From Labilibaculum sp. (GTDB lineage Bacteria > Bacteroidota > Bacteroidia > Bacteroidales > Marinifilaceae): a stretch of DNA of 64,000 nucleotides. The stretch covers positions 98,621 through 162,620 of the forward strand of contig JAEINT010000015.1 in the NCBI GenBank assembly GCA_016342745.1, given 5' to 3'. The position numbers and the translations under genes were made by a program. Below are positions 35,677 through 45,135 of this stretch, one piece after another (within the stretch, counting starts at the first letter, position 1; every line of letters starts with the position of its first letter). The notes under the pieces are model-generated. The model had not been told where the DNA came from, did no database searches, and worked only from the letters and a program-made list of their open reading frames with translations.

Positions 35677-36606
35677 ATGCCGAAGAAAAAAATACCAAAC
35701 AGTATTAAAATTCTATTATTGATTTCAGTAGCTGCTATTGTCACATTTTTTATTTTAAGACAAGAGGATAAGACTGAACTGAATCAAACAGGAGAAGCAA
35801 CAGAAGCTTCCATTATGGAAGATGTAGAAGGAGCTGCGAATATTTTTAAATACAATAATATTCTTTTTAGCCTTCCATCACCATATCAAATTTCATTGCT
35901 CCTAGAGCAATCAGGGATTCCGTATAATAAGGATATATTGCATACAACAAGAAAGGCCAGTGATTACGTTGATAATTTTAGCAAAGCTGTTAATTTTGGT
36001 ATTTACGGTGCTGATTTAGGTTATATCAATATCTATGGTCAGACACAAGATGCAGCAAGTTATTTTGCGGTTTTAAAAATAATCTCGCAAGACATCGGAC
36101 TGTATAATGCAATGGATAAACCTACAATTCAGCGCATTGAAGCCAATATAGAAAATAGAGATTCGCTCTTGTTAATCGTAAGTAATACTTATCGTAAAAT
36201 TGATAATTATTTAAAATCAAATGATCGAGAAAATACTGGCGCACTAATTCTTGCTGGTGGATGGGTTGAATCTATTTACATTCTTACACAACAAATACAG
36301 GTCAATACTAGCAATGATTTAATGGCTAGAATTTCGGAACAAAAAAGACCTTTGGAAAATCTTATTAAACTTTTGGTTCCCTACTCTAACGAATCTAAAG
36401 ATTTTTACTTTTTGGTAGATCGCTTAATCGATTTGGCTTATACATTTGATGAAATAGAAAGTAAATATACCTACATACCACCGGTAACAAATTCGAAACA
36501 AAAATTAACGGTTGTAAAAAGTAAATCAGAGTTGGTAATGAATAAGAAACAGCTTGATGCCATTACTGAAAAGGTCAGTATTATTCGTCAACACATTATC
36601 AAATAA
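35677..36606 (+). CDS. Single-anchor extracytoplasmic protein upstream of the TerB-ABC fusion
   Basis: I do not recognise this 309-residue protein. I choose the ATG at 35677 (MPKKKIPNSIKILLLISVAAIVTFFILR), which gives a clear N-terminal anchor helix; a TTG at 35623 is in frame but adds unrelated residues. The remainder is mostly helical and probably outside the cytoplasm (SLPSPYQISLLLEQSGIPYN, LIKLLVPYSNESKDFYFLVDRLIDLAYTFDEI). It is 18 bp upstream of the next gene and probably forms a three-gene operon with it and the ABC fusion, so a role in that transport complex is inferred. Confidence 0.8.
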   Translation: MPKKKIPNSIKILLLISVAAIVTFFILRQEDKTELNQTGEATEASIMEDVEGAANIFKYNNILFSLPSPYQISLLLEQSGIPYNKDILHTTRKASDYVDNFSKAVNFGIYGADLGYINIYGQTQDAASYFAVLKIISQDIGLYNAMDKPTIQRIEANIENRDSLLLIVSNTYRKIDNYLKSNDRENTGALILAGGWVESIYILTQQIQVNTSNDLMARISEQKRPLENLIKLLVPYSNESKDFYFLVDRLIDLAYTFDEIESKYTYIPPVTNSKQKLTVVKSKSELVMNKKQLDAITEKVSIIRQHIIK

Positions 36607-36624
36607 TCACAAAAACTACGAAAC

Positions 36625-37044
36625 ATGAAGCGTTACTATATTATATTCTTGTTCCTATTCATTTCTGGCTTAAGCTTTACTGCCAGTGCTCAATCGGATG
36701 TAACACTAAAAAATTGCACAAAATATCTAGAACCTAATTTCATTTCAGATGGACAGCAATACAAAGCTTTACTTTCTGGTGCCGAGGTAGCTGAATTTCA
36801 TACCACTTTCTATGCTAACAATTATTATCGTATTGTCGGAGCCACTGGAAAAGAAGAGAAAAATGTAATTTTTTCAATCTACGATGAAGAAAATCACTTG
36901 TTGTTCTCAAATAAAGATCATCAAAACTCACCATATTGGGATTTTCAATTTGATCATTCGATAAACTGTACAATTGAAGCCAAATTAAATCAAAAAGAAG
37001 TAAGCTCAGGCTTTATTCTTCTTCTAATAGGCTTCAGACAATAA
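36625..37044 (+). CDS. Small secreted protein of unknown function
   Basis: This 139-residue protein has a signal peptide (YYIIFLFLFISGLSFTASAQ) and a compact beta-rich mature part (LSGAEVAEFHTTFYANNYYRIVG, NVIFSIYDEENHLLFSNKDHQ). It contains two cysteines (Cys31 and Cys118) that could pair in the periplasm. It lies between the anchor protein and the ABC fusion in the same operon (gaps of 18 and 40 bp), so it is likely part of the same system. The fold is not recognised. Confidence 0.8.
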   Translation: MKRYYIIFLFLFISGLSFTASAQSDVTLKNCTKYLEPNFISDGQQYKALLSGAEVAEFHTTFYANNYYRIVGATGKEEKNVIFSIYDEENHLLFSNKDHQNSPYWDFQFDHSINCTIEAKLNQKEVSSGFILLLIGFRQ

Positions 37045-37084
37045 ATACAATAAAGCACACACCTACCACTAAGTCTCACATTTT

Positions 37085-40000
37085 ATGAGTGAAAGAATTC
37101 TTAAAGCTTTAATGCAACTTTTTGCAATCATTGCTCACCCAAAAAGTTCAGCAATTGAGAGACGAAGAATGGTATCTAAATACCTAAAGCAACAGCTTGA
37201 TAATGAAACAGCTGAAGAATACATTCGACTCTACGATCAGCATTACGAAGAAAATCAAAAAAGAACCAATCGAAAAGCAAAAATAAAAAAATATACTTCT
37301 GCCAGTTCTGTGCGGGTATTACGAATTTGCACGGAGATTAACGAAGAGCTAATTATCCGTCAAAAAGTAATTGTTTTAATCCAACTCCTCGAATTCCTTA
37401 AGTCAGAAGAAGAAATTAGCCAACAAGAATTTGCTTTCGTAGAAACTGTAGCAGATACTTTCAACTTACCTGAAGGAGGATATGAACGCTTAAAAGATTT
37501 TGTTCTCAATGATTTTGATGAAATTATCAGATCAGAACGACTTTTAACCGTTAGCAACAAATTAGATAATCATGAAATAGGTGAACATTATTGTTCAGAT
37601 GGCCTAATAGGAGAAATTAAAATTCTACGTCTGAAAAGAGTAGATATGTTTGTAATGCGATTCAAAGGAATTGAAGAGCTATTCATGAACGGACAAACTC
37701 TTAGTCCAGAAAGAGTCCATCTCCTTACACAAGGATCTTCTATTCGAAACCCTAAAATTGCTCCTATCTATTTTAGTGATATTGCAACCACCTTTCATAG
37801 GGATGAAAAGCAGAAAAGAGTCGTTTTTGAAACCAAAAATATTGAATATCGATTTAAGGAGGACAATATCGGTGTCCATGATCTTTCTTTCAAGGAAGAA
37901 TCAGGAAAAATGGTTGGAATTATTGGGTCGAGTGGTGCTGGAAAAACAACTTTGCTTAATGTATTAAATGGTTCAGCGGATCCAAGTGAAGGAAGTGTAG
38001 AAATTAACGGATATAATATTGTTACCGATAAATCTAAACTTGATGGGGTTGTTGGTCATGTGTCACAGGATGATCTTTTAATTGAATCGCTTACCGTTTT
38101 TGAAAACCTTTATTTCAACGCCAAACTTTGCTTTGACAAATACAGTAGTTTTCAATTAATTAGAATCGTATTAAACCTTCTTAAGGATTTAGGTTTGTAT
38201 GATGCACGAAATCTTAAGGTTGGTAATCCTTTAGATAAAAAAATAAGTGGTGGTCAAAGAAAGCGCTTAAACATAGCTTTAGAATTAATTCGTGAACCTT
38301 CGGTACTATTCTTGGATGAACCTACCTCTGGTCTATCTTCTAGAGATTCTGCTAAGATCATGGATTTACTTAAAAACCTTGCCCTTAAAGGAAAACTTAT
38401 ATTTGTAGTCATTCATCAACCATCGTCGGATATATTTAAAATGTTCGATAGATTATTAATACTTGACACAGGTGGTTATCTAATTTTTAATGGTAACCCT
38501 CTTGATGCAATTACCTATTTTAAATCACAAACAATGCGTGCCAATCGCACAGAGAGCGAATGTTCCTCTTGCGGTACAGTAGATGCAGATCAAATTTTTA
38601 ACATCGTTGAATCAGAAGTTCTTGATGAATACGGTAATCCAACTCAAGTAAGAAAAGTATCTCCTTTAGAATGGTACAATAAACACCAAGAATATTCTTG
38701 TATTGGCAAATCGATTGAGGATACAGATGAACTTCCACCTGTTACTTTTAAGATTCCAAATATTTTCACTCAGTTTCGTGTTTTTGTAAAGCGAGATGTT
38801 ATTTCGAAACTGGCTAACCGTCAGTATTTGTTTATCAATTTGTTTGAAACACCTTTATTAGCATTTCTCTTAAGCTACATTATTAAATTTTACAATATTG
38901 ATGCTGGAAATGACCTAGGATACACCTTTAGCAACAATAGTAACTTACCGGTTTATTTATTCATGTCGGTTATTGTTGCACTTTTTATAGGCTTAACACT
39001 CAGTGCTGAGGAAATCATTCAAGATCGAAAAATTCTAAAGAGAGAACGATTCCTAAACCTTAGTAAATTAAGTTACTTATTTTCAAAAATTGTAATTCTA
39101 TTTTCCATCTCTGCTTTTCAAGCCTTTCTTTTCACCTTAATTGGGAATAGTATTCTTGAAATTAAAGGAATGTTTTTTGAATATTGGCTAGCTCTTTTTA
39201 GCGCATGGTGTTTTGCAAACATGCTAGGATTAATTATTTCGGATAGTTTTAAGACAGTTATTACTATTTATATTCTTATCCCATTTATTCTTATACCGCA
39301 AATTATTTTAAGCGGTGTAATTGTAAAATTCGACAAGTTAAACCCGGCCATTTCTGACCCAAATTCCATCCCATGGTTTGGAGAGATAATTACGGCACGT
39401 TGGGCTTACGAAGCATTAGCTGTGAAACAATTTAAGGACAATGATTTTGCTGCCAATTTTTACATTTACGAAAAGTTAATGAGCAAGGCCGATTATCGGA
39501 AAAATTATTGGTTGCCTGTTCTTAAAAACAAGCTAAATACAAGTGAGCGTTATTTATCTAAGCCAGAAAAACAAAAAGAATTAAGTGAAAATTTACTTGT
39601 TCTTCAAAACGAACTATCAATAGAAGATCTTGAAAACACTTCGATTCCTTACAATAAATTAAATGAGTTAACTCCGGACAAACTAAATTTAGATATCATA
39701 AAAGTCACTCGTGACTATTTTAAGAAACTTAATCGTTACTACATCAACTTGTATAATGTTGCAAATCGTAAAAAAGATGAAAAACTAACCGAAATGCAAA
39801 AGCAATTTCTTGATAAGCAATCATTTGTTGAGATAAAAAAATCTTACTCGAATGAAGGCTTAAAGGAATTTGTAAGGAATAGCAATGATATTGAACGAAT
39901 TATAGAATACAAAGGTAAATTATTTCAAAAAATAGATCCGATCTATAGAAATCCAGATGGGAAGTTCATAAAAGCACATTTTTATGCGCCTCAAAAAAGA

Positions 40001-40153
40001 TTCTTCGGAAATTATTACGATACTTATTGGGTAAATATTTGTGTAATTTGGTTTTCGACATTCACCCTGTATCTAGCTCTATATTTTAGTTTACTCAAGA
40101 AACTATTGAGCGGATTTGAACGAAAGCTTAATCGAAAAAAATATGAACGTTAA
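37085..40153 (+). CDS. TerB-like/ABC ATPase/ABC-2 permease fusion protein
   Basis: This 1022-residue protein combines three modules. About 1-150 are helical and TerB-like (LIQLLEFLKSEEEISQQEFAFVETVADTF). About 245-480 are an ABC ATPase with Walker A GSSGAGKTT near 280, signature SGGQRKRLN, Walker B LFLDEPTSGLSS and H-loop VIHQPSS. From about 560 there is an ABCG/ABC-2-type permease with about six membrane helices. A cysteine pair (CSSCG) lies in the linker. Between the last helices is an extracytoplasmic insertion of about 200 residues (about 775-980). Full-length ABC half-transporters of this length with a TerB domain are unusual. It is the last gene of the operon starting at 35677. Confidence 0.88.
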   Translation: MSERILKALMQLFAIIAHPKSSAIERRRMVSKYLKQQLDNETAEEYIRLYDQHYEENQKRTNRKAKIKKYTSASSVRVLRICTEINEELIIRQKVIVLIQLLEFLKSEEEISQQEFAFVETVADTFNLPEGGYERLKDFVLNDFDEIIRSERLLTVSNKLDNHEIGEHYCSDGLIGEIKILRLKRVDMFVMRFKGIEELFMNGQTLSPERVHLLTQGSSIRNPKIAPIYFSDIATTFHRDEKQKRVVFETKNIEYRFKEDNIGVHDLSFKEESGKMVGIIGSSGAGKTTLLNVLNGSADPSEGSVEINGYNIVTDKSKLDGVVGHVSQDDLLIESLTVFENLYFNAKLCFDKYSSFQLIRIVLNLLKDLGLYDARNLKVGNPLDKKISGGQRKRLNIALELIREPSVLFLDEPTSGLSSRDSAKIMDLLKNLALKGKLIFVVIHQPSSDIFKMFDRLLILDTGGYLIFNGNPLDAITYFKSQTMRANRTESECSSCGTVDADQIFNIVESEVLDEYGNPTQVRKVSPLEWYNKHQEYSCIGKSIEDTDELPPVTFKIPNIFTQFRVFVKRDVISKLANRQYLFINLFETPLLAFLLSYIIKFYNIDAGNDLGYTFSNNSNLPVYLFMSVIVALFIGLTLSAEEIIQDRKILKRERFLNLSKLSYLFSKIVILFSISAFQAFLFTLIGNSILEIKGMFFEYWLALFSAWCFANMLGLIISDSFKTVITIYILIPFILIPQIILSGVIVKFDKLNPAISDPNSIPWFGEIITARWAYEALAVKQFKDNDFAANFYIYEKLMSKADYRKNYWLPVLKNKLNTSERYLSKPEKQKELSENLLVLQNELSIEDLENTSIPYNKLNELTPDKLNLDIIKVTRDYFKKLNRYYINLYNVANRKKDEKLTEMQKQFLDKQSFVEIKKSYSNEGLKEFVRNSNDIERIIEYKGKLFQKIDPIYRNPDGKFIKAHFYAPQKRFFGNYYDTYWVNICVIWFSTFTLYLALYFSLLKKLLSGFERKLNRKKYER

Positions 40154-40163
40154 TTTATAACAA

Positions 40164-40200
40164 TAAAAAAACCACAAGCAATGCTTGTGGTTTTCTTTTA
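40164..40200. terminator. Bidirectional terminator between the ABC fusion and siaC-like genes
   Basis: ACCACAAGCA and TGCTTGTGGT (40171-40191) form a stem with flanking A and T tracts on both sides, serving both convergent operons. Confidence 0.87.
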
Positions 40201-40213
40201 TAATATAAGGATT

Positions 40214-40594
40214 TTACTCCTCCTCTTCAATCATTGTAAATGGAATTTTAATTATCGATTGATAATCTTCTCCTGCTTCTAACATATCTTCATCGTCTGC
40301 CTCGTAATACCAATTAATACCTACCTTTTGACCTCTTTTAAAAATAACTTCTAATTTTTTAAAAACATCAAGTAAACATTTAGAAGAACTGGTATTAAAA
40401 TATTCCAATTTAATATTTACTGTAGTAGCTTCTTTTGGTTCTACAATATAGAAATCAAGCCATTCCATAACAGGCTTATAAAAATCTAATGAATTTTCGG
40501 GAATTGATCGCCCAGAAATTAAAAACGAACCTTCATTTCCATCAAAATTTATGTTTGGTGTTTTAGGGCTACCTTCTATAATAAGTGAATTCAT
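40214..40594 (-). CDS. SiaC-family regulatory phosphoprotein (DUF1987)
   Basis: This 126-residue acidic protein has the DUF1987 pattern: LIIEGSPKTPNINFD at the N-terminus and EYFNTSSSKCLLDVFKKLE at 64-82. Thr68 lies in the NTSS motif; in Pseudomonas aeruginosa SiaC the residue phosphorylated by SiaB is, as I recall, also Thr68. The C-terminus (INWYYEADDEDMLEAGEDYQSII) is typical. In Pseudomonas, SiaC's phosphorylation state controls a diguanylate cyclase; here the target is unknown. It is 22 bp after the kinase gene and converges with the ABC fusion operon. Confidence 0.9.
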   Translation of the reverse strand: MNSLIIEGSPKTPNINFDGNEGSFLISGRSIPENSLDFYKPVMEWLDFYIVEPKEATTVNIKLEYFNTSSSKCLLDVFKKLEVIFKRGQKVGINWYYEADDEDMLEAGEDYQSIIKIPFTMIEEEE

Positions 40595-40616
40595 GGAAGT
40601 TTGTATTTTTTGTTTT

Positions 40617-41156
40617 TTAAATAATTACGTCAATAGCAAGAAACAGATAATTCGGATTGTAGTCGTAAAACTGATATTCCATATTGTTACCACTTTTTCT
40701 AGCAATATCAACCATTCCTAATCCTCCTCCTCCTTTTTCAGAGAATTCTTCATTCCCCAAAATAATTCGGTATAAACTCTGCGTTTCTGTCGAAGATAAT
40801 GTATTAATCTGATCAATTCGATCACGAATTAATCTTAAGCCATCGATTTTAATAAAATTACCAGCACAAATTCGATATTGTGTGCCTTCATCTCGAAGAA
40901 TTAAGACTCCAAATTTTTTATAGGAAACATCAAAATCAGAAGGAACTTCACCATGATGATACAGGTTCTGAACCAATTCTACTAAAATGTTAAAAATCTT
41001 TCTAAAAACTTTTGGAGACTCATCTTTCGCTTTTAAAATCTGCTCAATGCACATTAAAATTTCAGTAACATTCTCGTCTTCAATTTTCCCCATATAGTCG
41101 AAAATAGAATCTTCATCTATCTTCTCTGAATACCACTGGTCTAAATTAAAGTTCAT
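40617..41156 (-). CDS. SiaB-family protein kinase
   Basis: This 179-residue protein has a GHKL-like ATPase core: the N-box NILVELVQNLYHHG (about 67-80) and the glycine-rich EKGGGGLGMVDIARKSG near 142-158. It is typical of SiaB kinases, which phosphorylate the SiaC-type partner encoded next. It is the first gene of the two-gene unit. No SiaA (membrane PP2C) or SiaD (diguanylate cyclase) gene lies beside it. Confidence 0.87.
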   Translation of the reverse strand: MNFNLDQWYSEKIDEDSIFDYMGKIEDENVTEILMCIEQILKAKDESPKVFRKIFNILVELVQNLYHHGEVPSDFDVSYKKFGVLILRDEGTQYRICAGNFIKIDGLRLIRDRIDQINTLSSTETQSLYRIILGNEEFSEKGGGGLGMVDIARKSGNNMEYQFYDYNPNYLFLAIDVII

Positions 41157-41185
41157 AAATAATATAATTATTGTTACTTGCTAGA

Positions 41186-41193
41186 CAAATATA
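41186..41193 (-). promoter_or_regulatory. -7 box of the siaB-siaC-like operon
   Basis: TATATTTG on the minus strand, a perfect TAnnTTTG box about 30 nt before the kinase start codon. I find no good -33 element at the expected spacing. Confidence 0.42.
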
Positions 41194-41241
41194 ATAAAAT
41201 ATCCCTGAGCTTAAGCAGATATAGAATCAAAATTCAATAGA

Positions 41242-42405
41242 TTATTCTGTTTTATACTTATCGCTTTTTTTCCCTTCAAACATTGAATATTTCTGAAATT
41301 TACATTCCAAAGGACCATTGAACAAAGTAATCTTACGAGATGGACGTAATGAGATACTATGGAAACACTCTTGAGAGTAACTTAAAATCCACGCGTCATA
41401 TCCTGCAAAATGGTGCTTTAAACGTTCTCCAATCATCGAATACAAGCCTTCTAGATCTTTCGGTTTTAGTCTTTCTCCATATGGTGGATTCGTAATCATC
41501 AAGCCTTTTTCAGCAGGTGGTACAAATTGTTGGAAAGGTTTAATCTCAATATCAATTTTTCTACGTAAACCAGCGTTACGGATATTAGCTTCAGCAATTT
41601 CCATTGCTTTATCAGAAATATCAGCTCCAATAATTTTACCGTCGAAATCAATCTCTGTTTCATCATTATAAACATCTTCCCACATTTCATCATCGTAATC
41701 TCTCCACTTTTGGAAAGCAAATTCTTTACGATACAATCCTGGAGGAATGTTATAGGCAATTAAAGCAGCTTCAATCAATAGTGTACCCGAACCACACATT
41801 GGGTCAAGGAAATTTGATTTTTTATCCCATTCAGATAATAAAATCATACCAGCAGCCATTACTTCATTTAGCGGAGCTGCAGTTTCTCCCACTCTATAAC
41901 CACGCTTGTGCAATGATTCTCCAGAGCTATCTAAAGAAACAGTACAAGTATTTCTATCAATATGTACGTTGATTCGTAAAGTAGGATTTACCATACGAAC
42001 AGATGGACGATCTCCTTTATTGTAAAAGAATTGATCTACAATAGCATCTTTTACTCGGTAAGTTACAAACTTTGAATGTTTAAAGTCTTCAGAGCTAACC
42101 GTACTATCAATAGCAATCGTATCTTTATGCGTGATGTACTCACTCCAATCAATCTCCTGAATCCCTTTGTAAAGTTCATCAGTATCCTTTGCATTAAACT
42201 TATGAATTGGTTTGATTACTCGGGTTGCTGTTCTTAAATGGAGATTGGTTTTATATAGCAAGTTTTTATCTCCAACAAAGCTAACTGCGCGCTTTAAAAC
42301 TCTTATTTCTTCCGCACCTAATTGTTCCAATTCTTGAAACAATACTTCCTCTAAACCATGAAAGGTTTTAGCAATTAATCTGAATTTACCCGAGTCTGTT
42401 TTCAA
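41242..42405 (-). CDS. THUMP-domain class I SAM-dependent RNA methyltransferase
   Basis: This 387-residue protein has an N-terminal ferredoxin-like and THUMP region (KTFHGLEEVLFQELEQLGAEEI to about 165) and a C-terminal Rossmann methyltransferase domain. The domain shows DPMCGSGTLLIEAALIAYNIPPG (motif I, about 195) and the catalytic NPPYGERLK (near 307). It belongs to the RlmL-N/YpsC type that makes N2-methylguanosine in 23S rRNA; the exact target is inferred. The frame begins with TTG at 42405. No ATG lies near the N-terminus and the first residues match the family, so TTG is the likely start. A 190-bp gap separates it from the upstream S41 gene. Confidence 0.9.
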   Translation of the reverse strand: MKTDSGKFRLIAKTFHGLEEVLFQELEQLGAEEIRVLKRAVSFVGDKNLLYKTNLHLRTATRVIKPIHKFNAKDTDELYKGIQEIDWSEYITHKDTIAIDSTVSSEDFKHSKFVTYRVKDAIVDQFFYNKGDRPSVRMVNPTLRINVHIDRNTCTVSLDSSGESLHKRGYRVGETAAPLNEVMAAGMILLSEWDKKSNFLDPMCGSGTLLIEAALIAYNIPPGLYRKEFAFQKWRDYDDEMWEDVYNDETEIDFDGKIIGADISDKAMEIAEANIRNAGLRRKIDIEIKPFQQFVPPAEKGLMITNPPYGERLKPKDLEGLYSMIGERLKHHFAGYDAWILSYSQECFHSISLRPSRKITLFNGPLECKFQKYSMFEGKKSDKYKTE

Positions 42406-42555
42406 AACGATCTTTTTTTTAATGTCTTAATATTTCAAATAACCGGTCACAAGAAAAGTCCTGTGCATATCAAAAAGCAATATTTTTGATCCGTATTCTG
42501 GCTACAAAATTAATCTTTAGCACTTAAAAACATAGGCTTTTAAGAATATATTAAT

Positions 42556-42583
42556 AAAAAAGCCGGAAGTTTAAGTTCCGGCT
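42556..42583 (-). terminator. Terminator of the S41 peptidase gene
   Basis: AGCCGGAA and TTCCGGCT (42561-42583) form an 8-bp stem; the minus strand continues into a T-run. Confidence 0.88.
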
Positions 42584-42595
42584 CCATTTATATGT

Positions 42596-44209
42596 TTATT
42601 CGTTTGCGAGTTCTTTTTGATAAACTTCCTTATTTTTCAGTACTTCCACAGCCTTTTTTATAAAATCATTATCCTTATTTACAATCTTATAATACTCTGA
42701 ACTTTTCCATAAATCTCTAGCAAGAAGAGCCTTAACATGAAGTTTTAAATCATCAACAACAGCATTGTAATCTTCTTCAGTTTTCTCAATCCCTTCTTTT
42801 TCTCCCATTTCAACAATTGTAGTAAGCATCTCTTCACTTACTTCAAACTTTTCCGCAAAATCTTCAAATGCTGGGTACTTTTTTCTCAGTTTAGGCAAAT
42901 TTTCATCCATATAATTAACCACAAACGGATAAACTACATTTTTTCGAACCAATAAATTAAAATATTTGAAATTTGCCGTTGTATCAATTGGCACAAAAAT
43001 ATCTGGCATAATACCACCTCCACCATACACAACTCTATTTTTCACCAAGGTATTGTATTTTAAAGAATCGGCAAATTGAATACTATCCGCACTAATCATC
43101 TCTCCCGATTGATACCTTTTCAAAATATCAAGGTGATAATTCTCCAATCCTTTTTCATATGGTTTTTGAATACATCTTCCCGTTGGGGTGTAATAATGTG
43201 CGGTAGTTAAACGAATCATTGAACCATCCGACAAAGGAAATTGACGTTGAACCAGTCCTTTTCCAAATGATCTTCTTCCAAGAATCACGCCTCGATCCCA
43301 ATCTTGAATAGCTCCAGATACAATTTCCGAAGCAGAAGCAGAACCTTCATCTATAAGAACAACCACTTTCCCTTCTTTAAATATCCCTTTTGTTGTTGAA
43401 ACACTTTCCCTTCTTGGAGTAGTTAATCCTTTGGTATAAACAATTAGTTGCTCTGATTCAAACAATTGATCTACAATCTCAATAGCCGCTTGCATGTATC
43501 CACCACCATTACCTCTTAAGTCAATGATCATATCTTGCATATTCTCGCCTTTAAGCTTAATTAAAGCCTCCAAAAACTCTTCAGACGTTGTAGCTGCAAA
43601 TCGATTCAACTTGATGTAACCAATCTTATTGTCTATCATATAAGCCGCATCCAAACTATGAATTGGAATTTTATCTCGCGTAATCACAAAATCAATTAAA
43701 TCTTTTTCTCTTTTACGCTTTACAATTAGCTCAACAATAGTTCCTTTATCACCACGTAACTTCTTACGAACATCGTTATTTTTCAATCCTATCGCCGCAA
43801 CGTTCTCGTCATCGATCTTTAAAATACGATCACCAGCCCGAAGACCAACCTTTTCTGAAGGACCTCCTGGAATGGTAGCAACCACCATAAGAGTATCTCT
43901 TAAAATATTGAATTGAATACCTATTCCACTAAAGCTTCCTTGTAAAGGCTCATTCATTTCCTTTATTTCATCCTTACTGATATATATCGAATGAGGGTCT
44001 AATTCTGCCAACACTTTTACAACTGCATCTTCAGTTAAACGCTCTAGGCTAACCGTATCAACATAAAAAGCATCAATTAACGCCAAAAGATTTTGATACT
44101 TTATAGCTTGATTCTTTACAGATTGAGCTTGAAGACTCCCGACATGCGTAAACAATACAACTAAACAGACAGAAACTACGTTCCTCAAAAATATTTTTTT
44201 ACTACTCAT
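42596..44209 (-). CDS. S41 family C-terminal processing peptidase with PDZ domain
   Basis: This 537-residue protein has a signal peptide (cleavage near SLQA, about residue 28), an N-terminal helical domain, a PDZ domain (FSGIGIQFNILRDTLMVVATIPGGPSEKVGLRAGDRILKID), and the S41 catalytic domain. The latter has IIDLRGNGGGY and the Ser/Lys dyad region EGSASASEIVSGAIQDWDRG to GRRSFGKGLVQ. It degrades or trims periplasmic proteins from their C-termini. It is monocistronic and divergent from the receiver-Hpt-like gene. Confidence 0.94.
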   Translation of the reverse strand: MSSKKIFLRNVVSVCLVVLFTHVGSLQAQSVKNQAIKYQNLLALIDAFYVDTVSLERLTEDAVVKVLAELDPHSIYISKDEIKEMNEPLQGSFSGIGIQFNILRDTLMVVATIPGGPSEKVGLRAGDRILKIDDENVAAIGLKNNDVRKKLRGDKGTIVELIVKRKREKDLIDFVITRDKIPIHSLDAAYMIDNKIGYIKLNRFAATTSEEFLEALIKLKGENMQDMIIDLRGNGGGYMQAAIEIVDQLFESEQLIVYTKGLTTPRRESVSTTKGIFKEGKVVVLIDEGSASASEIVSGAIQDWDRGVILGRRSFGKGLVQRQFPLSDGSMIRLTTAHYYTPTGRCIQKPYEKGLENYHLDILKRYQSGEMISADSIQFADSLKYNTLVKNRVVYGGGGIMPDIFVPIDTTANFKYFNLLVRKNVVYPFVVNYMDENLPKLRKKYPAFEDFAEKFEVSEEMLTTIVEMGEKEGIEKTEEDYNAVVDDLKLHVKALLARDLWKSSEYYKIVNKDNDFIKKAVEVLKNKEVYQKELANE

Positions 44210-44314
44210 ATAAATTATGCTTTTTAATAAATTTTACGCAAATTGACTTTACATTTCAGAAGTCCACGAAAGATACAATTTTTATAAGAATTACAGGCAT
44301 TGAAAACTACAAAC

Positions 44315-45052
44315 ATGAAACATAACCCTCAGATCCTTTTAGTTGGTTTTCATAACTTGTTGAGCATTGAATCTTTGCCTCAAATTTCTTTTGTAAAATG
44401 TACTACAGGACAGGAAGCCATTGAACTTATCAGCTCCAATCAATTTGATTTAATAATTTCTAAATTTCAAATTAAGGATCAAAATGCGATCAAATTAAAT
44501 CAAGTTGCTGAATCTCTAAGAACTTACTATACAAATAGCGATCCAAAAAAATTCAAATTACTAGTTGTAACTTCAAATTCAGATGAAGATAAAGCTTGTA
44601 AAGAGAACAATTTATTATATTTCCCAGAAACTCTTGACTTAAAATTATTAGTTCTTAAATTAATTGCACTTCCCAAAGAACCACGAAAAACAATCGAAAA
44701 AGAACCTACTATTATTGATTTTAAGGAACTATTTATTCGCGTAGACAATAATCGTGAATTTATTCAAACTGTAATTGAAAAATTCTTTGAAATAAAAGAC
44801 TCTCGTATCGATGACATTAAAACACCTTTATTAGAAAAAGATTACAAACGAGCAAAAGACGCCGCGCATAAGTTAAAAGGAGTACTTGCAAATTTCTCGA
44901 TGATGGAAGCAAGAATAACAATTGTAGAATTAGAAAATCTGATTTTAGAAAACAATCAGGATTTAGCAATTCAAAAATTGGAGCAATTAGTGCAGGATAT
45001 AAAAACAGCCGAAGCGTTTTACCGAAATAATCTGGATCAATTTAAAAACTAA
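44315..45052 (+). CDS. Degenerate receiver plus Hpt domain protein
   Basis: From the ATG at 44315 (an in-frame TTG at 44300 adds five residues) the protein is 245 residues. The first 120 resemble a response-regulator receiver (QILLVGFHN, FDLIISKFQI, KLLVVTSNSDED). However, the acidic pair is replaced by GF, the phospho-Asp position is Lys50, and the conserved Lys-Pro is absent, so it cannot be phosphorylated in the usual way. About 130-245 form an Hpt four-helix bundle with AAHKLKGVLANF (His185), the expected phosphotransfer site. It probably relays phosphate in a multistep phosphorelay, with the front domain serving only for docking. Partner kinases are not adjacent. Confidence 0.78.
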   Translation: MKHNPQILLVGFHNLLSIESLPQISFVKCTTGQEAIELISSNQFDLIISKFQIKDQNAIKLNQVAESLRTYYTNSDPKKFKLLVVTSNSDEDKACKENNLLYFPETLDLKLLVLKLIALPKEPRKTIEKEPTIIDFKELFIRVDNNREFIQTVIEKFFEIKDSRIDDIKTPLLEKDYKRAKDAAHKLKGVLANFSMMEARITIVELENLILENNQDLAIQKLEQLVQDIKTAEAFYRNNLDQFKN

Positions 45053-45074
45053 AAATAGTTATTCATTTATAACA

Positions 45075-45110
45075 AAGGCCATTTCCTCAACAGAAGAAAT
45101 GGCCTTATTT
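45075..45110. terminator. Bidirectional terminator between the Hpt gene and guaA
   Basis: AAGGCCATTTC (45075-45085) and GAAATGGCCTT (45096-45106), an 11-bp stem with a 10-nt loop, followed by TATTT on the plus strand and by a weaker T tract on the minus strand. Confidence 0.8.
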
Positions 45111-45135
45111 GATTTCGTGTGTAAAAACAAACGAA

